Part shown: positions 18,715-29,889 of the stretch, piece by piece
How positions within the stretch are numbered: position 1 is the first letter of the stretch
How the letters are laid out: every line of letters starts with the position of its first letter
NCBI GenBank assembly: GCA_963575745.1
Contig: CAUYUJ010007424.1
Coordinates: 82,501-146,500 of the forward strand
DNA length: 64,000 nucleotides
Reading direction: 5' to 3'
Source: Prorocentrum cordatum
Taxonomy: Eukaryota; Sar; Dinophyceae; Prorocentrales; Prorocentraceae
Translations under genes and position numbers: made by a program
The notes under the pieces: generated by a model
What the model was told of the DNA's origin: nothing
Database searches by the model: none
What the model saw: the letters and a program-made list of their open reading frames with translations, nothing else

Positions 18715-21130
18715 ATGGTAGCCACCGTGGACCCTACACAGTATAATTCTAGCAATCTATGTGTTGCAATCTGTTTGGTGCACGTCACCCTTCCGAACTT
18801 CAAGTTGACAATTCCATTTCTCGCGCAATCATCCCATCCACCTGCTCACTCGCGGCTGAGTTTGCAAAACCCATGCGGCGGCGATTGCGATGACTGCTTG
18901 ACGCTGGCTGGCACATCGCTGCGCTGGCTGGCACGTCGCTGCGGCCTCGCTAGCGCGTGCATTCTTGCGCGCAGTGCGGCCAGGTAGTCTGGCGCGACCG
19001 ACGCGGCCGCGGTAGCGCTGCCCGCTGGGGATTTCCCTGCGCTTCTCGCAGGCCGCGCTGACGCGCGGGCACGTCAATGCGAGTCGGTGACCGGGGCGGG
19101 CGCACGCTCATGGCGACGTCGACAACGGCAGACGCGATGATGATAGTAGCGATGCTGGTGACAACGACGATGACGACGGCAAGGTCAATGACGAAGCCGA
19201 TGTCGATCATGCCGATGACGATGATGGCGCCCACGTATCAGCAATGAAGTTTGTGAGAAGACGTCAACATGCGCGCGCAGCTGACGCGTGGTATAACTTG
19301 ACAGGGGTCGTGCCCCCCTTTTCCTGCCCCAGAGCAAGGGCGTTCGAGTAATTTCGACGCGGTCGCATTTGATGAGCATGTCTTGTCAAAGTTTGTTTGA
19401 CAAAAGAACTAACGAATGCCTTAAGAGGTCGCCAGAACGCACGCGCAGACTATTGGCAACTCAGGTTTCAAAACAATGTGTGTTGCATTTTCCGGGACGC
19501 TTCACTTTGAAACTCCTACGATACCCAAAGTTTTCGAAGTATTCTAGCACGCGGGCGCGACGACGCGCGCGCCTGCATCTCGCCATACCATGTGTTAGCT
19601 GTTTTTGCAAAATTGCTGGGTGTTGATAAAAGCGCGCGCGGAAAGTATTATTTGGCAGGTGTGTCAGGGTGTCGAGCCCAGTTCGGCTGAGATGATACGA
19701 GTTCGTATTCAGAATGAACGATGGGACTGAAGCGCCCGCAAATTGCACACCCCACGGGGTACCGCCGCAAATGCCGGGTGGGTGGGGTGGGTGGGGGGGT
19801 AGATTTTGATTTTTGTTTAGGGAGGAACACCCATGTAGTGCAAATTATGTGGTGCAGTTCGTTTAACCGAATTTGAAGTTGTCAACTCCACTTCTCGCGC
19901 AGTCATCCCACCCGCCCACCTTCAACTTGTTTTGCAAAACGCATGCGGCGGCGATTGTGATGACTGCTTGACGCTGGCTGGTGCATTTCTGCGGCCGCGC
20001 TAGCGCGTGCAGGTTCGCGCGCGCGGCAGCCAGCTAGTTTTGCGCGATCGTCGCGGCCGCGGTGGCGCTGATCCCTGAGGACTTCCCAGCTGGCCCTTCA
20101 GTGCGAGTCGGCCACTTGGGCGGGCGCCGTATCATGGCAACGTCGGCAACAGTAGACACGATGATGATCGTCACGACGGTGGTGGCGATGATGACAACGG
20201 CGGCGGCGCGGCCAGTGACGGCTCCGATGCTGACCACGCCGATGACGATGACGGCGCCTTTGCGTCGGTGATGAAAGTTTTAGAAGGAGTTCGACATGCG
20301 CGCGCGGCCGACGCGCGAAAGTGGCCCGCATGATATTATTTGACACGGCTCGCCCCCCCCCCCCTCCCCCAGCACGCGCGCAAGGGCGTCCGAGTGACAT
20401 CGGCATGCCGCGCGGGAGGCTCGCTTGGCCGACTGCATTGGAAAACGAAAATAAAAAAAACGCTTCGTTGTCTCAGGTACTCGCAAGTGCGCGAGCGCAG
20501 TTTTTTATATTGTCGTTGCGAAACCATGTGATTTCATATGTGTTCGGTGCCTTCGGTTTTGAAATCCGCACGATACCAGTGGTTCTTGAAGGATGCTTGC
20601 ATGCGCGCGACGACGCGCGCGCACCTCGTCTTGTTTTTGTTGCACGGCGTTCTTGCGACAGCACGCGCGCAATGGGCGTTCGAACGATGTCGACGCGCGC
20701 GGAAAAAAAAATGTTGCACGTTATTATCACGTTGAAAGTTTGTTGTTTTCTGGAGAATTCGCAAGAGCGCGAGCGCAATTTTGAAAGCCCGCATTGCGAC
20801 ACCACTATTTCATCATTCCTGGACATTCGATTTTGAAATCCTTGCGAAACCTAAGGTTTTTGGACTGATTGTGGCATGCGCGCGCGACGACGCGCGTGCG
20901 CGTGCACTTCGTCCAGTTGTTTTGTTTTTTTCCGCAGGGTGCTTTATGATAATTCAGCGCGCGCGCGCTGAGTATTTTTTTGCAATGGATGTGTGCGTGT
21001 GTGTGTGTGTGAGCGGGGGACGTTAGTGGTTTGCGTGGGATGCTACGAAATCACATTTAGCATGGGCGATGCGGCAGAATCGCACGCACATTGCAATGCG
21101 AAAAAAGTGAGCAGTTAAATCCGGGGGTAC
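18715..21130. repeat. Higher-order repeat, units 1 and 2
   Basis: Modules in fixed order: A (GCGGCGGCGATTGYGATGAC, CTGCTTG, then CGCGGCCGCGGTGGCGCTG and a GACGATGATG-rich part), B (GTTCGACATGCGCGCGCGGC then a WATTATTTGRCACGG part), C (TTCGGTTTTGAAATCC, then a GCATGCGCGCGCGACGACGC core) and D (GGGATGATACG ... GGGGCAGAATCGCA). A modules start near 18,870 and 19,935, B near 19,245 and 20,285, C near 19,450, 20,550 and 20,800, and D near 19,670 and 21,040. The C core is alternating CG, with Z-DNA potential. Confidence 0.8.
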
Positions 21131-21299
21131 GTCCTGACATTGTTTTGTAAAAAGGAGAACAATTGTTGTGTAGTATATGTGGTGTTATCTATGTGGTGCT
21201 ATCTACGTGGTCGCATTCAATGAAAAGGGTAAAGAAGATGTGTCTGAACATATTCGAAGAGGGCGCGCAGACTTTCTTGACAATTGGTGCTCTTACATC

Positions 21300-21420
21300 T
21301 ATATATAGATATAGAGAGAGGGGTAAATCCATACATACATATATACATTTGTTGTATATATATATATATATATACTAGAACCATCGCGCGCGCTCGCTGC
21401 GCGCGCTTGTGTTCTAGATA
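21300..21420. repeat. (TA)n tract and GC-only inverted repeat
   Basis: TA dinucleotides (21,298-21,375) are followed by an inverted repeat: CTAGAAC and GCGCGCGC arms facing GCGCGCGC and GTTCTAG (about 21,375-21,419) around a TCGCT loop. It sits at the place where the higher-order repeat is interrupted. Confidence 0.8.
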
Positions 21421-21699
21421 GGTTGGATGGTTGAATTCTTAGGGGTCTTGGTTTTATGGTATGCATTCTCAAGGGGTTCCAAGAGCCACGAAGACGGTCC
21501 AAGTGGTTTCCAAGATTTCCTACGGTCCACCCACGGCGGCCTGAGACAGACCCGCGCGGCGCTTCGGGTGCCCTTTTTATTCGCCGCGGTTGGACGTAGC
21601 CGGAGCACTTGGGGAGAGAAGGGGAAGTGGAGGGGTTCCTTGGAGGAGGGGACGAAGCAGGATGAGGAGGAATTGGAGGTTGGAGACGATGGGGGAGGC

Positions 21700-22135
21700 C
21701 TCTGAGGAGGAGGAACAGGAGGAGGAGGAAGAGGAAGAGGAGGAGGAGGAGGAGGAAGAGGAGGAAGAGGAGGAGGAGGAGGAGGACAGGAACATGCGAG
21801 ATGTCCTTTACGGCAAGCGCAGCGAAACTGCCAGGCATACTTGAAGAACAACAAAACATAACTGTTTGTTTCAAGTGCCCTCAGGGCCTCTCTTGGGACT
21901 CTTTGGGTTGTTTGGGTTTTTTTCGGAACCACTTGATGCATCCTGGGTGTCTCCTGGGGCTCGGGTTCTCCGCTCACGTCCCCGATCCTGGGCCGCGGTC
22001 GGGGCCATCTCGGGCCGTCTTGGACGTTTTTGTTTCTTGGCGTTTTGAAGCCATCTTGGGGCCGTCTTGGGGCGCTTTGGAAGCTTGCTGGGCAGTTTCC
22101 TCGGAGCCTCTTGGGGCGCTTTGCAGCGTCGGGGA
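21700..22135. repeat. (GGA)n tract and CTCTTGGGG array
   Basis: Polypurine triplets at 21,705-21,785, then 21,880-22,135 holds the CTCTTGGGRC repeat family also seen at 18.4 and 24.3 kb. Confidence 0.8.
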
Positions 22136-22339
22136 GCGGGCCGCGCGGAACCGCCACAATTGTTCACGAACCGATTGAAAAAATAGATTTGTTCCCCAAC
22201 CCTCCTGCGTTGGGTTCTCGCTCTGAATAAAGAAATGCAGTTTCCATCTCCCGCCCCCCTCCTCTCTTCGCTCCCCCTTTCATCCCGCCTCTTCTCTTCC
22301 CTCCTCTCTCCTCTCTTACCGTCGACGGAGCCTCGGCGC

Positions 22340-24290
22340 CGAGGATCTCGCCATCCCTGGGGGGGCTGCGATCTGCGAAACTGCCGCCACTTTCGAGTGC
22401 TGCTGGGGGGCAGCATTGTGGGTGCTCGCCGCAGATTCAGACTAGGCCTCGCCATCCCTGGGGGGCTGCGATATGGGAAGTTGTCGCAATTTTCGAGTGC
22501 CGCTGGGGGGGCAGCTTATTGGGCTCTCGCCGCAGATTCAGAATAGACCTCGCCATCCCTGGCGGGCTGCGATATGCGAAACTGTCGCCACTTTAGAGGG
22601 CTGCTGGAAGGGCGGCATAGTCGGTGTTTGCCGCAGATTCAGATTAGACCTCGCCATCCCTGGGGGGCTGCGATCTGTGAAGCTTTCGCCACTTTCGAGG
22701 GCTGCTGGGGGGGCAGCATAGTGGGTGTGCGCCGCAGATCCCCATTAGACCTCACCATCCCTGGGGGGCTGTGATATACGAAACTGTCGCCACTTTAGAG
22801 GGCTGTTGGGGGGGCGGCATAGTGGGCGTTCGCCGCAGATTCAGACTGGACCTCGCCATCCCTGGGGGGCTGCGATATACGAAATTGTCGCCACTTTAGA
22901 GGGCTGCGGGGGGGGCAGCTTACTGGGTGTTCGCCGCAGATTCAGACTAGGCCTCGCCATCCCTGGGGGGCTGCGATATGCGAAACTGTCGCCGCTTCCG
23001 ATGGCTGTTGGGGGGCAGCATAGTGGGTATTCGCCGCGGGCTCTGATTGGACCTTGCCATTCCTTTTTGGGGGGCTGCGATCTGTGAAACGTTCGCCACT
23101 TTCGAGGGCTGCTGGGGGGGCAGCTTATTGGGTGCCTGCCGCAGATTTAGATTAGGCCTCGCCATCCCTGTGGCTATGCGTTCTGCGAAACTGCCGCCAA
23201 TTTCGAGGGTTGCTGCTGGGGGTGCAGCATAGTGGGTACTCGCAGCAGGTTCGGATTAGACCTCGCCATCCATGGGGGGGTGCGATGTGCGAAACGGTCG
23301 CCACTTTCGAGGGCTGCTGGGGGCGGGGGGCGCGGGGTGGAGCTCCACGCAGGTTCAGACTAGACCTCGCCATCCCTGGGGCGCTGCGATACGCGAAACT
23401 GTCGCCAGTTTCGAGGGCTGCTGGGGGGTCCAGCTCAGTGACGTCCTAAGCATATTCAGACTAGACCTCGCCATCTGCCGCCACTTTCGAGGGCTGCTGG
23501 GGGGGGGCAGCGGAGTAGGGCCCCACGCAGATCCAGATTCGACCTCGTCATCCCTGGGGGGCTTCGATCTGCGAAGCCGTCGCTACTTTCGAGGGCTGCT
23601 GGGATGTCCAGCGAGCGACGCCTTCCGCAGATTCAGACTCGACATCGTCATCCCTGGGGGGGCTGCGATCTGTGAAACTGTCGCCACTTTCGAGGCCTGC
23701 TGGGGGTCCAGCTCAGTGACGTCCTACGCAGATTCACCTCGCCATCCCTGGGGGTGCGATCTGCGAAACTGTAGCCATTTTCGAGGGCGGCTGGGGGGTT
23801 CAGCTCAGTGACGTCCTACGCAGGTTCAGACCTTGCCATTCCTGGGGCGCTGCGATATGCACGAAACTGTCGCCACTTTCGAGGGCTGCTGGGGGGTCCA
23901 GCTCACTGACGTCCTACGCGGAATCAAGTGAGACCTCGCCATCCCTGGGGGGAGTGCGATACGAAACTGTCGCCACTTTCGAGGGCTGCTGGGGGGGCCA
24001 GCGAAGTGAGGTCCTACGGTGATTCAAATTAGGACTCGCCGTCCCTGGGGGGGGGGGCTGCGATATGCGAAACTGTCGCCACGTTCGAGGGTTGCCGGGG
24101 GGTCCAGCGGACTGACGTTTTACACTGACTCAATTGAGACATCGCCGTCCCTGGTGGGCTGCGATATGCGTAGACCTCGCCATCTCTGTTGGGCTGCGAT
24201 CTGCGAAGCCGTCGCTACTTTCGAGGGCTGCTGGGGGGGCCAGCGGAGCGGCGTCCTACGTGGACTTAATTCGACCTCGCTTCTCGGGGC
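22340..24290. repeat. 101-bp minisatellite, about 19 copies
   Basis: Unit: CTCGCCATCCCTGGGGGGCT, then GCGATMTGCGAAACTGTCGC, CACTTTCGAGGGCTGCTGGG and a GCAGCATAGTGGGTGTTCGC-like end. Early copies are regular; after 23,440 they carry indels and a changed end (GTCCAGCTCAGTGACGTCC). The array interrupts the higher-order repeat of 18.7-29.1 kb. Confidence 0.92.
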
Positions 24291-24294
24291 CTCG

Positions 24295-24765
24295 TGTGGG
24301 GTCTCTTCGGGGTCTCGTGGGGCCTCCAGGGCGCGTCTTGGGCTCTTGAGGGCCTCTTGGGAGCCTCTTGGGGCGGAAGGCTCAGAATGTCGGTTCGTGC
24401 CCCCACTTTGGGGGCCGTATTGGGGCCCTCGTGAGCGATCTCGGGCGACTCTTGGGGAGTTTCGGAGCCCTCTTGGGCAGTCTCGGGACCCTCTCGGGCG
24501 CCTCTTGGGCCGTCTTGGGGCCGTCTTTGAGCGTCGGAAGCCCATGGCGCGACAACGCGAAAAACATAACAAACATATTAGGAAAGTCATTGATGCGTGC
24601 CTCTTTGGGCCCTCTTGGGGCTTCATGTGGAGCACTCTTGGGGTTTCTTTTGGGCCTCTTGGGCCGTCTCGGGGCCACCTTGGGCGTCTTGGAGTCTTGG
24701 GCTGTCTTGGAGGTTGGACGCCTCTTGGACCCTATTGGGCGCTTTGCGGGGCCCTCTTGTCTTGT
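24295..24765. repeat. CTCTTGGGG array with unique island
   Basis: Same family as 18.4 kb, reverse complement of the 10-12.7 kb array. The island at 24,525-24,615 (GAGCGTCGGAAGCCC ... CATTGATG ... CTCTTTGGGCCCTC) is the inverted and diverged equivalent of the islands at 10,303-10,385 and 12,343-12,428. Confidence 0.8.
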
Positions 24766-24899
24766 CCCGGGGCCCCCGTTGGCCTATCTGGGCGCCGCCT
24801 CTGGGAAGCGAACCGGGAGGGCAGCAAAAAGTGTTCCCGGACGTTTGCGGACTGGGCGCTCCCAGGCCGGGCGGGGGGGCATTCATTCATATTGCGCAT

Positions 24900-27800
24900 G
24901 TTTTCGGGAAGCTCGATGTTGACATCCGTGTGATACCTAGAGTTGTTTGACGGATTCGGGCGCGCGCGCTCGACGACGCGCGCGCGCAGTTCTTTTCATT
25001 TGTTGTGCCTGGGATGTTCGAGAGTTGATGGTTTTGATAATCGAGTGCGCGCGCATTGTTTTTGTTTGGGAGCAAGGGCTTAGGGGGGGTGACACGGGTT
25101 TGGTTGGGATGATACGGGTTCACATTTAGAACGAACGATGGGGCAGAATCGCATGTGAATTACACATTCCCGAGGGGAACGGATTCACCCGCGGGAGGGC
25201 TGGCCTCGGGAGGGCTGTCGATCCCAATTCGTCGTTAGAAAGGCTTGTTTTATGATGTGCGCTCTATGTGGTGGAATCTCAGTGGCGCTGTCCACCCAAC
25301 CGGATTTGAAAATGCCAACTTCACTGCTCGCGCAATTGCCCCACCAACCCACCCGCAACTTGGTATGCAAATCCCATGCGGCGGCGATTGCGATGACTGC
25401 TTGGCGTTGTCTGGTGCATCGCCGTGGCCGCGCTAGCGCACGCAGGCTCGTGCGCAGAGCGGCCAGCTAGTCTGGCGCGACCGACGCGGCCGCGGTGGCG
25501 CCGACCGCTGGAGAATCCCCCACGCGTCTTGCAGGCCGCACTGGCGCGCGTGCACCTCAGTGCGAGTCGGTGACTCGGGCGGGCGCGGTAGCATGGCAAC
25601 GTCGACAACGGTAGACGCGATGATGATAGTAGCGATGCTGGCGACGAAAATGACAAAAACGACGGCAAGGCCAGCGATGTCGCCGATGCTGATCCCGCCG
25701 GCGACGATCATGGTGTCCACAAGTTTGCGATGCAGGTTTTGGAGGGAGTTCGACATGCGCGCGCGGCCGACGCGCGCGAATGGCCCGCATGGTAGCATGC
25801 GACATGGGTTGTCAACCCCACCCAAGCACGCGCGCAAGGGCGTTCAAAGGATTCCGACACTCGCGCACGAGAGGCCCACATGATCGCACGTGGTGAGAAT
25901 GTTGAGCAACCGATGGCCCCCCTGAGATGAAACTGCACGGGCGCGCGCGCATGTTTTGGGATAATTCAGTTTTCAAAGCCAGTGGTTTGTTGTGGGATTG
26001 CGGGACATTCGGTTCTTAAAATCCTTACGGAACCAGCGGTTGTTGGACGGATGTCCGCATGCGTGTTCGACGACGCTGGCGTGCGGATTTGGTCGTACGC
26101 GTTGCAATGGGTTGTCGAAAACTGTTGGTTGTTTGATAAGCCTCATGCGCGCGCATAGTGCTATTATTATTATTATTATTATTATTAGTAGTAGTATTAT
26201 TATTATTAGTTGACGAGGATGAGGGGAGGGTCGATACCAACCTGGTTCTGGTGATGACCTGGATGGTGCGAACTCATGCTTGCAATGATTGGTGGGGCGG
26301 GATCTCATGTTATTTGCACATTCGTGGGGGGGGGGGGGCAGCTAACTTGGGAGGGGCGGGGGAGGGGGGATAGGGCGACACCAATTCCTATTTGGATTGG
26401 AGAATATACGTGGTGTTGTATATGTTGTCCACTATGCGTGGTGCAGCACTCCTACGTTGTGCAGCCCATGTGGTGCAATTTGCGCGGTGAATGTGGCGCA
26501 ATGAATGTGGCGCATTAAATTTAATTCGCGGCGACTTCTCCATTCCACTGCTCGCGAAACCATTCCACCCACCCACTCGCAACTTAGTTTGCAAAACCCA
26601 TGCGGCGGCGATTGCGATGAGCGCTTGGAGTTGGTTGGTGGATATGCGCGGCCGCGCTAGCCCGCGCACGCTCCCGCGCGCAGCGGCCAGATAGTTTGGC
26701 GCCACCGATGCGGCCGCGGTGGCGCTGGCCGCCTGGCACTTCCCAGCTGGCACTTCAGCGCGAGGCGGCATCTTGGGCGGGCGCGGCATCGTAGCAACGT
26801 CGGCAACGGCAGACGCAACGATGATGGTAGCGATGCTGTCGACGATGGCGACAACGACGACGGCAAGGCCAGCGACGGCGCCAATCCTGATCACGCGTGA
26901 CGGCGCCCTCGCGTCGACGATGAAGGCTTTGAGCGGAGTTCGGCACGCGCGCGCGGCCGACGCGCGAGAGCGACCCGCGTGGTATCATTTGATTCGGAGC
27001 GCGCCCCCTTCCCCCCAGCACGCACGCGAGGGCGTCCGAATGATTTCGACGCGCGGCGCGAGGGACCCGTCTGGCCGAATTGAACGAACATGTTGGAAAA
27101 AACGATGGTTGGCTGAAGTATTCGCAGTGGCGCGAGCGCAGAAGTGTTTAGAAACTGACGTTGGAAAACCGCTTGGTTTGTATAAGTTGTCGGGTCACTC
27201 GATGCTGAACACTTTACGAAACCTACGGCTTTTGAGGGATTCCGGCATGCGAAGGCGACGACGCGCGCGCGTGCATTGCGCCTTGTTGTCTTGCAAACGG
27301 TTTTTGCGACAGCACGCGCGCAAAGACACCCGAGCGATTCTGACATGCGCGCGCGCGAGAGGCCTGTTAGGTAGCAAGTTGTAAACATATGGGAAAAACA
27401 ATGGTTTTCGTCAGAATTCGCAGGGGCCCGAGCGCTAGCGCTGGTGACCAAAATTCTTGTCCTGAAACCACAATTTGTATAGATGTGTTCGGGGCATTCG
27501 GTTTTGAAATCCTTGTGAAAGCTACGGTTGTCGATGGCTCGCGCGCGCGACGACGCCCGCGCGTGCATTTCGTCTTGTGTTTTGTGTTTTGTGAGGGGCT
27601 TCGAACATTTATGATGTTGATAAAGGAGTGCGCGCACATATTCTTTTGCAGAGAATTAGAGGGGAACCGATACCAACCTCTTTGGGATCGCATGAACTCA
27701 TCTCAGGATGGGCGACGGGGCAGAACCAGATGTAATTTGCCATGCGAAATGGGGGAGACGTTAAGTCCGGGGAAGGGGGATCCCACTATTCCGTTAGAGA

Positions 27801-29110
27801 GGGGAATCTATTCTGTGCGTTTCAATTCTTTTCGCAACGAGTTGTCCATTACACGGTTCGCGCAATTATCTCACCCACCCACCCGCAATTTAGTTTGCGA
27901 AGCCCATGCGGCGGCGAGTGCGGTGAGTGCTTGGAGTTGGCTGGTGAATTTCCGCGGCCGCGCTAACCCGCGCATGCTCGCGCGCGATGCGGCCAGAGAG
28001 TTTGGCGCTACCGACGTGGCCGCGGTCTTGCTGACCGCTGGGCACTTCCCAGCGGACACTTCACTGCGAGGCGGCGACGCGGGCGGACGCGGTACGATGG
28101 CAACGTCGACAACGATAGACGCGATGATGATGGTATCGATGTTGGCGACGATGGTGACAACGACGACGGCGAGGCCAGTGACCGCGCCGATGCTGATCAT
28201 GTTGGCGACGATGACGGCGCCGTCGCGTTGGCGATGAAGGTTTTGGGGGAAGTTCGACACGTGCGCGCGCGGCCGACGCGCGAGAGCGGCCCGCATGGTG
28301 TTATTTGGCACGGAGCGCGCCCCCCCCCCCCGCACGCGCGCAAGGCCGTTCGAATGATTTTGACTTGTTGCTCGAGGGGCCCGTTTGGCCGGAGTGAACG
28401 AACATGTTGAACACCGCCTGTTAGTTTAAATATTCGCAGGAACGCGAGCGCAGGCACTCTTGAAGCTGAGGTTGCAAACTCATGCTTTTGTTAAAGATGC
28501 TTTCGAGGCGCTCGGTTCAGACTTCCCTAAGAAACCCAAGGTTGTTTGAAAGATTTTGGCATGCGCGGGGGACGACGCGCGCGTGCGCACTGCGTCCCGT
28601 CTTTTGCAAAGGGTTCTTGCGACAGCACGCGCGCAAGGGAGTTCGAGCGATTCCGGCACGCGCGCGCCCGAGGCCTGTTGGGTAACAAATTCTTTACATG
28701 TTGGAGAGCCGATGGTTTTCAAGAGCTCGCAAAGGTCCAAGCGCAAGCTTTTTAAATCAAAGCTTTGATTGCGAAACCATGTGTTTTATATTTTCGGGAC
28801 ATCCGATGTTGGAACCCGTACGTAATCCACGGTTGTTGAAGGATTCGGCATGCGCGCGCGACGACGCGCGCGTGCTTGTAGTCGGACTGCTGCGGCAAAG
28901 GATTCTTGAAAACGCACGATTTCTATAGACGAGTGTGCGTGCATAGTTTTCTTTTGCAGCGGATCGGGGGGGGCCGATGACGGCCTGCCTGGGATGATAC
29001 GACTTTACATTCGGGGTGGAACATGGGGCAAAATCGTATGTAACTTGCAAGACGAAGCGGGGGGCAGTTGATTCCGGGAGGGGTGATCCCAATATTCTGT
29101 TGGAAAGGAA
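24900..29110. repeat. Higher-order repeat, resumed (units 3-5)
   Basis: A modules start near 25,370, 26,595 and 27,895; B near 25,745, 26,930 and 28,240; C near 24,950, 26,000, 27,200, 27,480, 28,500 and 28,800; D near 25,100, 26,245, 27,690 and 29,000. The A-to-A distances are about 1.22 and 1.30 kb. An (ATT)n tract lies at 26,158-26,215. The minus strand of two A modules keeps the same frame for about 100 codons (see findings). Confidence 0.8.
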
Positions 29111-29157
29111 AAACTTCGTGGTGCAACATAAACGGTACGATCTGCACTGTACAATCT

Positions 29158-29445
29158 AGGGCGGCGACGGGGCGGCGACGGCGACGACACAGCCGCCAGA
29201 TCGACAGACAGGCCCAGACGACGGGCGGCGACGGGGCGGCGACGGCGACAGCACGGCCGCCAGCATAGAGACAGGCCTAGACGACGGGCAGCGACGAGGC
29301 GGCGATGCAGCGGCGACGGTGGCAATACAGCCGCCATACCTACAGACGGGCCCCGACGACGGGCGTCGACGAGGCCGCGACGGGACGGCGACGACGCCAA
29401 CATAGCCGCCAGATCGACAGACCGGCCCAGTTCTTCGGGCCAGAG
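29158..29445. repeat. Tandem repeat of about 60 bp (GGGCGGCGACGGGGCGGCGA)
   Basis: Four to five units with GGCGGCGACGGCGACGACA, CAGCCGCCAGATCGACAGAC and AGGCCCAGACGACG. Both strands are open; composition artefact. Confidence 0.85.
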
Positions 29446-29529
29446 GTAAGAACCCCTGAGTGCAAGCACTGTGTGGGGCATCAATATTTCCCACGTCCTG
29501 GGGTCTCATTTTCTCTGGGCACCCCGCGC

Positions 29530-29850
29530 GGGAACAGCACCACGCACACGTCATCATCGCTACCACCATCACCATCGTCATCAGCAGAAGCATCATCATC
29601 AGCAGCAGCAGTAACAGCAGCATCACTATCACCGACAACATACCACTACACCCTGGTCACCATCATCAGCATCATTCATCGTCACCATTATCGTCATCGC
29701 CATCGTCATCATCGCCATCACCATCGACCATCTACCACCACACCATCATCATCACCATCATCATCCTCACCATCACCACCACCACCACCATCATCATCAT
29801 CATCGCATACACACTCACAAACTCCAATCACCCACGCAGCCATTGACTCA
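29530..29850. repeat. CAT/CAC trinucleotide region
   Basis: Irregular CATCAT, CACCAT and AGCAGC triplets. ORFs of His/Ser/Ile result from the triplets. Confidence 0.9.
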
Positions 29851-29889
29851 CACGGAGGAAGTCTCGAGCGGGAGCTTCGTCTATGAATG

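Noticed and set aside
22340-24290. CRISPR-like array
   Set aside because: Contiguous 101-bp tandem units without unique spacers in a eukaryotic genome; a minisatellite.
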